Shown here: positions 51,360-60,462 of the stretch, one piece after another
Layout: every line of letters starts with the position of its first letter
Numbering within the stretch: position 1 is the stretch's first letter
Assembly (NCBI GenBank): GCA_964019425.1
Contig: OZ025785.1
Span: forward strand, 457,501 to 521,500
Direction: 5' to 3'
Origin: Flectonema sp. DT1601
Lineage: Eukaryota; Euglenozoa; Diplonemea; Diplonemida; Diplonemidae
DNA length: 64,000 bases
The notes under the pieces: generated by a model
Seen by the model: only the letters and a program-made list of their open reading frames with translations
Databases searched by the model: none
What the model was told of the DNA's origin: nothing
Translations under genes and position numbers: made by a program

Positions 51360-51882
51360 CCATTATTCTCAAAAAGTGAAAAAAGAAATAACAGCCGTAG
51401 CGAAACTCATCTATGAAAACAGATGCTACGAAAGACATCAAAAGAAAAGAGAAAAAGTGATGTTGTTCTGTTCAGTTATTACACTTCTTGTTTGATAGTA
51501 ATGTTCTCTTTTTTTGTCACCACACCGTTGTGTTCTCTACGCTATCCACACACACTCTGGTCGACTTGGATGAATTATTTCTTTTTAACCATTATTCTCA
51601 AAAGTGAAAAAACAGCCGTAGCGAAACTCATCTACGAAATGCGACTTTTTGCGAGTTCGCCATGCGACGAAAAGACATCAAAAGTAAAGAGAAAAAATGA
51701 TGTTGTTCTGTTCAGTTATTACACTTCTTGTTTGATAGTAATGTTCTCTTTTTTGTCACCACACCGTTGTGTTCTCTACGCTATCCACACACACTCTCTG
51801 GTAGACTTGGATGGTGATAATGTAAATTTAATTATTTTCTTTTTAACAATTATTTCTCAAAATAAAAAAAAGGTTAATAAAG
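51360..51882. repeat. Two tandem ~240-base repeats before the GNAT-like gene
   Basis: About 51360-51590 and 51591-51850 share the same order of elements (ccattattctcaaa, the acagccgtagcg block, catcaaaa, then gatgttgttctgttcag to cacacacactctgg). Their middle resembles the 5' coding end of the 51883 gene. They may be decayed partial copies of that gene's first exon. Confidence 0.7.
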
Positions 51883-52761
51883 ATGACGAAGTCGAATCAC
51901 ATAACTATTCCGTCGACGAAATCAGATGCAACGAAAGACATCATAAAAGAAACGGAAAGGATGCTGTTTCACTGTCGAACTAAATATTCTGCAGTCCTTG
52001 ATAAAGTGGCAATCAAACCAATATCAGAAGTCGATATTAATAATTTTGCGGCATCGTTTGCGAATTTACAGTCCAGTAATCCACTTTTCGACGGTAAAAG
52101 TAACGACGAAGACCGAAAATCATATGGGTGTTACTTATGGGAAAGAGCTGTAGCGTTAAGCCCTTGGTGTCCAATTGCTGTTGAAAAAGACAGTGGAAAG
52201 TGTGTTGGTATGATAATTTCATATCCGGCTCAGGCAAAACTATCAAACAGCGAATACGAATCACGTCTACCTACTGTCTGTAGTACTCATTGGAATGCTA
52301 CTCTGGATGTTGAAAGAGAAGTTGTAAAACGATGGAATGCCAACAGTTCTCATTCAGATTCTGATATATCAAATATCCTTTTAAGAATAGCTTACGGTGG
52401 TATTGATCCATTATACAGAGGGTCTGTTGGCCTGTATCAGTTACTTGCTGCTGAGACTCAAGACAGTGCTTGTAAGGCAGGCTTTACTAATGTTTGGTCA
52501 TTTACATTTAACCCTGCGTTCTATAAAAAAATAATAAACAAATCGATTCCGTTCAGTTCATTGTCGGGGATTGTGTTGTCAATGGTAACTTATTCATTAA
52601 ATAATTTAAACACGTCAATACTTGAGAATATCGCCTTGCCAACTGCTCTTCGGATTTTAGGAATGCAGAGCGTACCTTTATACTGTATCCGAACACCAAC
52701 AGCAAGTTTATTAACTTGCGTATGGACCTGTGGACAAGATCCTATGCTTGCAAAGATGTAG
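51883..52761 (+). CDS. GNAT-like acyltransferase-fold protein (tentative)
   Basis: The 292-residue protein contains PIAVEKDSGKCVGMIISYP and, later, GGIDPLYRGSVGLYQLLAAE followed by AGFTNVWSFTFNPAFYKK. This order, a strand ending in a Gly, then a strand-turn-helix with a pyrophosphate-type loop, then AGF, is that of GNAT N-acetyltransferases. The usual R/Q-x-x-G-x-G/A loop is modified here to YRGSVG. No signal peptide is seen. Substrate and activity cannot be inferred. The start is the first ATG after the tandem repeats. Confidence 0.5.
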   Translation: MTKSNHITIPSTKSDATKDIIKETERMLFHCRTKYSAVLDKVAIKPISEVDINNFAASFANLQSSNPLFDGKSNDEDRKSYGCYLWERAVALSPWCPIAVEKDSGKCVGMIISYPAQAKLSNSEYESRLPTVCSTHWNATLDVEREVVKRWNANSSHSDSDISNILLRIAYGGIDPLYRGSVGLYQLLAAETQDSACKAGFTNVWSFTFNPAFYKKIINKSIPFSSLSGIVLSMVTYSLNNLNTSILENIALPTALRILGMQSVPLYCIRTPTASLLTCVWTCGQDPMLAKM

Positions 52762-53040
52762 GATGCTTTGTTTTTTTATAAATTTCATACCTGGGGAGAA
52801 GAATATACCATGTAATCAACATGGTTGGCTTCGAAATTAATATCAAATTCACTTTTTTCCCTTTGCCCCGAATCCCTATATTCGACAGCACATATGGGAT
52901 TTTTTATAGATACCAATTGTTGATTTTCTTATATTGCAATCAGGTTTTTGACCGAAATCTTATTTTCGTTTTAGCCAGTTTTCAAGTTGCTTTATATTTT
53001 TAATCATAGTATCAAGTTACCCCCCTTTTTTCTTTTTTGT

Positions 53041-53135
53041 ACCAACGTAGATTGAAAAGCCGTTATTTCTTATGGTCATGATTTATTTTCCCTTTCAACG
53101 AAATATAAGGCTAATCTGAATGTTTTTTTTTTTTT
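53041..53135 (+). ncRNA. Candidate structured small RNA/3' element, copy 3
   Basis: It shares ccgttatttcttatggtcat and aaatataaggct...atctgaatg with copy 1. The closing stem has changed to agatt/aatct plus agcc/ggct but still pairs. A T-run of about 14 follows. It lacks the internal segment of copies 1 and 2. Confidence 0.4.
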
Positions 53136-53282
53136 CACCGACGAAGTCGGAAGAAAAGAAATTTTTTCATATCGGAAACAGTTTTTTTATTAATTATGGA
53201 TCATCGGTAGAAGTACCGTCTGTGATACAATAAAATATAAGAAACTGTTGTGTCTGAATGTTTTTTTCTCTTTTTTTTTTTT
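53136..53282 (+). ncRNA. Candidate structured small RNA/3' element, copy 4
   Basis: It starts with the same CCGACGAAGTCGG hairpin. The closing stem is now aacagttt/aaactgtt (8 bp), followed by gtgtctgaatg and T-runs. An extra CGGTA-GAAG-TACCG hairpin lies inside. It follows copy 3 directly, separated only by its T-run. Confidence 0.4.
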
Positions 53283-53345
53283 CTTCCCCCTACAAACTTA
53301 ATAAGGCGGAATCATTTCGAAGCTATAACAAAACAATCCTAATAA

Positions 53346-53470
53346 GAATGGGAGTCTAATTACGTTGATGTTGTCCTCGTAGCTCTGGAGAGTTAACCCG
53401 ATGCTCTTTAGTTTACTGGCGATGCACAGTACGCAATGTATTGGACTTCCTTATCTATCTATCTAATCAT
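53346..53470. repeat. Dispersed ~125-base repeat (third copy)
   Basis: It matches 29712-29835 and 34622-34750 behind the cysteine-rich genes (gtcctcgtagctctggagag core) and includes some of the flank seen before 34622. It is far from those genes, so it is an independent repeat or a conserved element. Confidence 0.65.
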
Positions 53471-53955
53471 TTAGGTTACACGATTTGATTGTGTTATGTC
53501 TTATAATACCGATACTAACACTGATTGATGAAAGAAAATAAAACAAAAAAAAAAATGATTCCTCTGATATCTATTTATTGTATGGTTAGCTTATGTTGAT
53601 TTACTGAGCTGGTTGGGTCTTCCTTACTAAGTTGATGTTTCGTGATGGACGATTTACTTCTAAGTTAAGATATAGACAACTCGAAAACCTGATCATTAGT
53701 TATTTTATTTTATTTTTTCTGATAACTGTTGTGCCTCTTTGGCACTTCATTGTGCGCTCCGTGTGTGTGCGTTAACCATTATCATGTTTATGGTGTGCCT
53801 TTGGTATTCATTATTGTTGTTGAGTTGTAGAAGATAGTCACATTGCGTTGTGTGTGATTTGATCTTATTGAGTTGGTTGTTTTTTTTCTTTTTAAAAATC
53901 TATTCTATGGGGGTCAGTTTTTCTTAACAAAAAAAAGAAAAAAAAAAAAAAAAAT

Positions 53956-54948
53956 ATGAAAAAACGATTTCGAAAACCTTCAAAACTCAACACCGAGCCA
54001 TCTCTCATAACAAGACCAGTCATGTGGCCTGAGAAATCTATATCAGGAGGAGTCACATACGGACCCGTTCCTTTTGTTCAACCGTATACTGGATACCCAG
54101 CCATACCTATTGATAAAGGCATTAAAATAGTTTCATGGAACGTTAATGGTATTGACAGAATGATGAGATTAAATGCAAGTTTGATTGAGCAAATATCGAT
54201 TAGAGAACATCCTCAAGTTATTTGCATTCAAAAAACTAAATTAGAAGAAAACAACGATCTCTTAGATGAGATGATGTCTCGTAAATATGTTCCACATTAT
54301 AATTGCTCAAAAATAAGGAAAAAATACGGAGGTGTAGTCACGTTTTTATCAAAGAATATTGAAGTAGAAGAAATAATTCACGGCATACCTGGGGCACCTG
54401 AATTCTCCAATGAGGGAAGGTTGACTACTGTTATTTTACCTAAAATGATGATTTTAAATGTGTTATTTCCTTCTTCTGGTAAGAACCTAAATAGGCATAG
54501 TGATAGAATAAATATTTGGGATGTCGCTTTCAAAAATTATGCATCAAAACTACTTGAAATCTGTCGAGAACAAGACAAACATTTAGTTATAGCGGGTGAC
54601 TTCGCGGTGGCAGCAGAGTTGCGAGACATGTCTCCAATTCGTCAAAAACCAAACTCATCCGGTTGTACAATTGAAGAAAGAAATAATTTCACTTCCCTAC
54701 TAAACATCGGACTTAGTGATACATTTCGGAAATACGTTTACGAAACAGACTGGTACACATACTGGCCCTCAACAGATGCCTCAAGGGAAAGAAATATGGG
54801 AATGCGTCATGACTACATACTTGCTTCTCCTTCTTGTTATGACTTGTGTATACACAGTTGTGTACTGAATGCTTATCACGGATCAAATCATTGCCCTGTT
54901 GTCGCTTCGTTCTCATGGAAGCTTCCAAAGGTCTTATCATCATGTTAG
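53956..54948 (+). CDS. AP-endonuclease/ExoIII-like protein with altered active site
   Basis: The 330-residue protein has an ExoIII/APE1-type endonuclease-exonuclease-phosphatase fold: KIVSWNVNGID (Asn62, as in active enzymes), VICIQKTKL, LFPSSGKN, LVIAGDFAVAAE, MRHDYILAS and GSNHCPVVAS. Compared with APE1 motifs, the metal-binding Glu is Lys93, the Tyr of YVPN is Leu, the Asn of GDxN is Ala217 and the Asp of SDHCP is Asn311. The Asp215 of GD, the Asp of DY and His312 remain. Base-excision-repair activity is therefore unlikely; DNA binding without cleavage is possible. The N-terminus is basic (MKKRFRKPSK), which may be a nuclear-targeting signal. The fold call is firm, the loss of activity is inferred. 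Confidence 0.8.
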   Translation: MKKRFRKPSKLNTEPSLITRPVMWPEKSISGGVTYGPVPFVQPYTGYPAIPIDKGIKIVSWNVNGIDRMMRLNASLIEQISIREHPQVICIQKTKLEENNDLLDEMMSRKYVPHYNCSKIRKKYGGVVTFLSKNIEVEEIIHGIPGAPEFSNEGRLTTVILPKMMILNVLFPSSGKNLNRHSDRINIWDVAFKNYASKLLEICREQDKHLVIAGDFAVAAELRDMSPIRQKPNSSGCTIEERNNFTSLLNIGLSDTFRKYVYETDWYTYWPSTDASRERNMGMRHDYILASPSCYDLCIHSCVLNAYHGSNHCPVVASFSWKLPKVLSSC

Positions 54949-54984
54949 TTCAGTAATCGTATCGAAGATGTTTGATTTGTTATA

Positions 54985-55015
<31 letters not shown>

Positions 55016-55315
55016 TTATGCAGTTCCTCTGTTTTAGCGCCGTCGGCGCACACAATCGAATGGTAGCAACGCCCATTGGAAACAAGTATTCCATCCTCTT
55101 TTTAAAAGTGAGGGGGATTCTTCAATAATTTCCGAAAGTAAAAAACTGATATGTGAATTCTATCCGGAAGTGAAGAGGGGTCCAGTGGGTGAAACTCTTC
55201 TTCACAGATTGATATTAGGTCATCCTGATAAGGGGAAAGAGAATAAGTTGAGAAAGGTATTTATGTATCCTTTTAATTAATTCTTCATCACTAGAAACTC
55301 ATCCAGTTAAAAATA
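54949..55315. pseudogene. TRPV-like gene fragment fused to a truncated LRR 5' block
   Basis: Bases about 55057-55258 match 47686-47898 of the TRPV-like gene, apart from a short deletion. They then jump straight into the last ~50 bases of the LRR 5' block before gene E. An A-run (about 54991-55012) and a short hairpin (GCGCC-GTC-GGCGC) lie upstream. Confidence 0.75.
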
Positions 55316-57283
55316 ATGGCAACTGTCGATTCCCTGTCCTCTGTTTTGAGGAGCCATCAGAGGTTCATGGCGAAGCTGCTGGTGGAAGTGGTGAGTCGGA
55401 AGGAGGAGTCGGGGGCGCTGATGGACAGCTTTTCAGAAGTTCTCAGATCGTCGGAGGAGATCATGGTTGGAATGACGGATGCTGAGGCTGCGACTGAATT
55501 GACGACGTACAAGGAAGTACACCGGGTGGCGAGGGAGAAGGAGTCGGCGAAGTTGGTGGAAGGAAGCTCGCGATTACTGGGAACCCTTTCCTTGCATCCT
55601 GACATGAAGTGTGCCGATATCGGGTTTGTTAAAGCTGATCTCAAGGGGGACGGGAAGTTGGAGTTGGTCGAAGATGACCTGAGGAATGTATTCTCGTCCA
55701 CCTGCTTCCCTCGGCTGCTGAACGAGGATGAGTATTTCAACACACTTCAAATTGGTTACTTGGGCATGGGTGAAACAGAAGAGGGTGTCCCAGCCCAACT
55801 CAGGAAGGAACTCTTCCTGCTGCTGGACTGGCCGAGACTCTCCCACTCGTCGAAGGAAGAAGTCAGATCCCAATTTGACAACACCTCATGGGGTGCTGAG
55901 ATCCTCCGTGAGCTGGAAGATTCGAACAACTGGGGTACTGTGAAAAGAACATACAAATGGCCTGAACGTGTTGTGACTGCAGAAAAGTTGAGAACTTCAC
56001 ATCTTCGTACTCGAATTGACATTTTATTCTCACAAAATCCCGACATGTTGTGTGTCCTCGATGCCTCAGAATATATCGACGATGAAGGCACCCTTTCCAG
56101 TGATTGTGTTGAGATGCTTCCGTCTTGCATCCGTCGGTTGTCATTCACCAACTGCGGCCGTTGCACTGCATTTGAAAAGCATTTCCTGTCAGGCAGTTGT
56201 GACTCGCTGACGTCAATCGATTTCACTTCTTTTCACAATGTGACGGCCATCCCCAGCAAGTGCTTGAGCAACTTGAAGTCTCTGACTCACATTAATTTGT
56301 GTTCCTTGAGTGAAGTTACGATCGTTGGCAATGACTTTATGAGTAACTGTGAGTCCCTCACCTCCATCGATGTTTCTGGTTTGAAGAAGCTGACTGAAAT
56401 AGGAAATGGATTCTTGCGTAATTCAAATTCCCTGACTAGCGTGGATTTGTCTTCCTTCAGTGAAGTTACGAGCATTGGCTATTACTTTATTTGTCACTGT
56501 GAGTCCCTCACCTCCATCGATGTTTCCGGTTTTCAGAAGCTGACTACAATAGGAAATGGTTTCTTGCTTAATTCAAAGTCTCTGACTAGCGTAGACTTGT
56601 CTTCCTTGAGTGAAGTTACGAGCATTGGCTATTACTTTATTAGTAACTGTAAGTCCCTCACCTCCATCGATGTTTCCGGTTTTCAGAAGCTGACTACAAT
56701 AGGAAATGGTTTCTTGCATAATTCAAAGTCTCTGACTAGCGTAGACTTGTCTTCCTTGAGTGAAGTTACGAGCATTGGCTATTACTTTATTAGTAACTGT
56801 AAGTCCCTCACCTCCATCGATGTTTCCGGTTTTCAGAAGCTGACTACAATAGGAAATGGTTTCTTGCATAATTCAAAGTCTCTGACTAGCGTAGACTTGT
56901 CTTCCTTGAGTGAAGTTACGAGCATTGGCGATAACTTTGTTAAAAACTGTGAGTCCCTCACCTCCATCGATGTTTCCGGTTTTCAGAAGCTGACTAAAAT
57001 AAGAAATGGATTCTTAAGTTATTCGAAGTCTCTGACTAGCGTGGATTTGTCTTCCTTTAGTGAAGTTTCGAGTATTGACTGTAACTTTTTTAGTAACTGT
57101 GAATCCCTCACCTCCATCGATGTTTCTGGTTTGAAGAAACTGCCGGCAATTAAATATAGATCTACGCCAATAATAAAAAAAGGTTTCCTGAAGGAAACAA
57201 AACTGACTAAGAAAAATGTCAAGGGATTGGAGGAGTGCTGCAAAGACGTTAAATGGGAATTTCGGAAGTTAAATATATTCTAA
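55316..57283 (+). CDS. LRR-family protein E, 13 repeats
   Basis: The 655-residue protein has an N-terminal domain nearly identical to that of D and an EF-hand-like KADLKGDGKLELVEDD. About thirteen 25-residue repeats follow. Two adjacent 150-base dimers (about 56580-56880) are almost identical, so expansion was recent. The last repeat has an eight-residue insertion (YRSTPIIK). The C-terminus is KKNVKGLEECCKDVKWE. Its upstream block is shortened by the TRPV fragment fusion, so expression may differ from that of the other members. No signal peptide or membrane segment is seen. Confidence 0.8.
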   Translation: MATVDSLSSVLRSHQRFMAKLLVEVVSRKEESGALMDSFSEVLRSSEEIMVGMTDAEAATELTTYKEVHRVAREKESAKLVEGSSRLLGTLSLHPDMKCADIGFVKADLKGDGKLELVEDDLRNVFSSTCFPRLLNEDEYFNTLQIGYLGMGETEEGVPAQLRKELFLLLDWPRLSHSSKEEVRSQFDNTSWGAEILRELEDSNNWGTVKRTYKWPERVVTAEKLRTSHLRTRIDILFSQNPDMLCVLDASEYIDDEGTLSSDCVEMLPSCIRRLSFTNCGRCTAFEKHFLSGSCDSLTSIDFTSFHNVTAIPSKCLSNLKSLTHINLCSLSEVTIVGNDFMSNCESLTSIDVSGLKKLTEIGNGFLRNSNSLTSVDLSSFSEVTSIGYYFICHCESLTSIDVSGFQKLTTIGNGFLLNSKSLTSVDLSSLSEVTSIGYYFISNCKSLTSIDVSGFQKLTTIGNGFLHNSKSLTSVDLSSLSEVTSIGYYFISNCKSLTSIDVSGFQKLTTIGNGFLHNSKSLTSVDLSSLSEVTSIGDNFVKNCESLTSIDVSGFQKLTKIRNGFLSYSKSLTSVDLSSFSEVSSIDCNFFSNCESLTSIDVSGLKKLPAIKYRSTPIIKKGFLKETKLTKKNVKGLEECCKDVKWEFRKLNIF

Positions 57284-57800
57284 AATATGAGATGACCACC
57301 TTCAGCCAGTTGGTAAGTAATTAGCTCCCGTCACTGTACTCACTTGGGAAAGTAATTATTCGAATTGAAAACACCGTATTCGGAACTCCTGCTGATACAT
57401 TGATGACTTCTGTTGCATACAGCATAAGAAAAGCTAGTTACCCTGGAGCACCCCCAACCATTTTTGATTTTGTAATAACCGCCCCGTTCTGAAGCTATTT
57501 GTGTAGTAAACGCTAGTTTGCCGTATTGGGTTTTATTGACCGATTGTTATGCAACTGAACGCAGAAAGGTATTTTCCGTGTGTTTGCTTTTTGGTCATTG
57601 GTTGTCTTTTCGTACGTCTCGTTAAATATTTCAGCTATTTGTGTTTCGGAACTGTTTTGATGAAAATAATTTGATTCTCTCATTTATTCTTTTCAGGTTT
57701 CCAAATGGAGGAATCACAAAACCACATATTATTGGATTTACCTCTCAAATTAGATGACCAGTGTTATTAAAGGAAATAGTATGTCACGCCTACAGTCAGG
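57284..57800 (+). pseudogene. LRR 3' flank, TRPV upstream region and TRPV remnant
   Basis: After gene E the LRR 3' block and TRPV upstream region repeat those after gene D (47218-47660). The TRPV start (MEESQNHI) is present at 57706, then the copy is heavily deleted: about 30 bases of the start join the part corresponding to 47900-47960, and the copy ends at about 57793. Confidence 0.75.
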
Positions 57801-58143
57801 GACTCACAGTGAATTATAAAAGAAATTGTCAATCATAATCGTAACTTCACTAAAGGAAGTCAAATCAACATGAGTCAGAGACTACAAGTTGTTCAAGAAC
57901 TTGACGGAGGGAAGTCCGTCACATTGTGAAAAGTTACCATTGAAACAATATCTTGTTGATCGTCTAAAACAGCAGGTGTTTGTTTAGAGTAGTGACGCAG
58001 CATTATTTCAGCGACTTCCATAGAACCCATCGCAGCTGCCAAGGACAAGGGATATTCACCAAAGTACGTTCTGGATACTCCAGGAGCAAAGGTAGAACCG
58101 TATGCTCTAGAGCACAAGTCTGCCCCCAGCGACAGTAGTTTTT
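57791..58143 (-). repeat. Inverted chimeric TRPV-LRR fragment
   Basis: On the minus strand a TRPV piece (equivalent to 48106-48300) runs into an LRR piece (cttttcacaatgtgacgg on). The same join occurs on the plus strand at 59465-59685, so the two form a ~220-base inverted repeat about 1.5 kb apart. A 116-residue minus-strand ORF here is the TRPV frame, without a start region of its own. Confidence 0.75.
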
Positions 58144-59118
58144 GGAGGAAGAGAAGTGGGAGCAAAGTCTGATAAAGGGAAAAACTTGATATCGCGAGAT
58201 ATTCACATGCTGGATAATTGGTAGAAGAACAGCCGATTAGCAAAGTAGGATATGGTACCCGTCGGAGATATCGTTCGCTACCCGCCGACGGCGACTTCTA
58301 AATTATTTCTCTCGGTGCAGTGTTGGTGGCAAATTACCTAAATTAAACATCGGATCCCTCCTGTCTCTATCGATGTTTCCAGAAAAATTACTGTCGCTGG
58401 GGGCAGTATTGACAATTTCTTTTTATAATTCACTGTGAGTCCCTGACCTCTATCGATGTTTCCAGACTTGAGAAGGTGACTACAATAGGAAGAGGTTTCG
58501 TTGGGTATTGAAAACTGACCATAAGAGATGTCAAGCTTAACTTTAGGAACTTGATATTTTGGAAGTTAGGTTTATTTTAAAGTAAACGTGAATATGAGAA
58601 TACTCTTGAAATCGAACCCAACAATCAAAATTCCATTCAGGTAATTTGCCACCGATAAAACTTATGTCTGCGGTATCGAATCCTTAAAAGTCTATCGCAT
58701 TGCTATTGTATTGCAGATCGATAATATAACCACCGTTTTCTTATTTTACTAAAGTTAATTTGAGTTTTATTTTATTATACTGATGGATATTTGTACTCCT
58801 TTATCAGTTCTCACTCTCCTGTACTCATGTACAACTCAATCGAACCCTGTCTGAAAGTGGATAAGAATATTTGTGAAATCATATTTTTAACGTGACAATC
58901 ATTATAAATTCTTAACACTTGTGTTCTACTTTTTTGAGTTTCCTTTTCGTGTTTCACATTCAGATCGCGAGATCTCTGAGTGGAACTCTCAGAAGAGCTA
59001 CCGTCAGGACAATTCTTGCCATCGTGATTTGGACCCCCACGTGTGATAATCCTTGGTCTCCCTGCACCCACACGGTATATCGTTTTTAGCATCTCAGGCC
59101 TTTCTGTCTATTTTTTCA
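58144..59118. other. Scrambled relics and repeat DNA
   Basis: It holds a short TRPV piece (58382-58405), an LRR repeat relic (58424-58560) that also serves as the empty site for the 59766 insertion, and a repeat (58590-59045) shared with 61011-61470 and partly with 43541-43880. No intact gene. Confidence 0.65.
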
Positions 59119-59470
59119 CTGCTTTTCACAATGTGACGGCCATCCCCATCAAATTCATGAACAACTTGAAGTCTCTGACTCACATTAATTTGTGTTCCTT
59201 GAGTGAAGTTACGATCGTTGGCAATGACTTTATGAGTAACTGTGAGTCCCTCACCTCCATCGATGTTTCTGGTTTTCAGAAACTGACTACAATAGGAGAT
59301 AGGTTCTTGTATAATTTAAAGTCTCTGACTAGCGTGGACTTGTCTTCCTTGAGTGAAGTAACGAGCATTAGCGATGACTTTATTAGTGACTGTGAGTCCC
59401 TCACCTCCATCGATGTTTCTGGTTTGAAGAAGCTGACTGCAATAGGAAATGGATTCTTAAGTTATGCTCG
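59119..59470 (+). pseudogene. LRR-family repeat fragment fused to a TRPV piece
   Basis: It matches repeats 1-5 of genes D and E (from ttcactgcttttcacaatg) and, at about 59464, joins a TRPV fragment (gctgaaataatgctgcgtca). It has no N-terminal domain. Confidence 0.8.
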
Positions 59471-59690
59471 CTGAAATAATGCTGCGTCACTACTCTAAAC
59501 AAACAACTGCTGTTTTAGACGATCAACAAGATATCATTTCGATAGTTACTTTTCACAATGTGACGGCCATCCCCAACAAGTTCTTGAACAACTTGTGGTC
59601 TCTGACTCACGTTAATTGACTTCCTTTGTGAAGTTACGATTATGATGACAATTTCTTTTATAATTGACTGTGAGTCCCTGACCTGTGCCT
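59465..59690 (+). repeat. Chimeric TRPV-LRR fragment, plus-strand copy
   Basis: Partner of the inverted copy at 57791-58143. A TRPV part (59465-59545) is followed by a decayed LRR part with several indels, ending in the 20-base insertion target. Confidence 0.75.
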
Positions 59691-59765
59691 CGTCATCTCA
59701 CCGTGCTAGCAAGCCTGAATGACAGCACTCAAAATGGTACATATATGACTGTGAGTCCCTGACCT

Positions 59766-60462
59766 GGGTAACGAAACTCGGATAGCGCGCCTCCTCGTGG
59801 TGTTACCTGGATGCACCTTGTGTGTAACTAGAGTGCTGACGTATTGTTGTTGTTGCTGTGTATTCTTTTACCCCCGTTTTATTTTCCGGTAGCCTAACCT
59901 TTAAAAAAAAAGGACAACATAGCAGAAGGTCAGGTGATCCGGCCCGGGATACTCAGGCACCCGGAGCTCACAGGGGCCACCGGGTTTTTATTTTTTCCTT
60001 AGTGGCATGATTTCCCTTTACCCCCATTTCCTTCAAACTTCCCCCGTTTAGTCTTTTCACGCATGGGGGGATTATAAGTTCAGGTCGCCTGAAATGTATT
60101 AACAGTATCAGCCCCGCGAGTTACTCGGGGAGCTCCCATGCAATGTGTGGAGAAAGAGGCCATCCCTCCCCCTACCTCTCTGCTTTACTACGTCGTTTTT
60201 TGTGTGTGGCATTTCTTTTCTTATATTCTTTTCTTTTCAATCTTGTTCCTTCACACGCGGTTGTTCGAGCGGTTGTGAACCACCTTGGGTCTCTTACGGT
60301 CTCCAAGCTACTGTTGTGCGAAGAAACAAATCTGTTGGTGCGGTGGCCTTCCGACGCCACCTGGACCGCAACTCGTTCACAGTGCCCTACCCGGTTCTCC
60401 ACCGGACCGCCTGAGCGACGGGATCCATGGGATTCAAACCCCTAAACACTGGTTAATTTTTT
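59766..60462 (+). mobile_element. Retroelement-like insertion with 20-base target-site duplication
   Basis: The 697-base insert is flanked by perfect copies of tgactgtgagtccctgacct (59746-59765 and 60463-60482) and ends in aattttttt. The uninterrupted site exists at 58434-58452. Base composition is clearly more GC-rich than the surroundings. A third copy of the 20-mer (59665-59684) encloses a 61-base insert (59685-59745). Only small ORFs are present (for example 60143-60445), and no reverse transcriptase is seen, so it is a SINE or a truncated LINE. Strand is taken from the T-rich end. Confidence 0.7.

Larger units (their letters stand above)
52762..53955. other. Intergenic with two candidate RNAs and a dispersed repeat
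   Basis: It contains the candidate RNAs at 53041 and 53136 (listed separately) and the ~125-base repeat at 53346-53470. An A-run of about 20 precedes the next ATG. No coding sequence is recognised. Confidence 0.6.
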
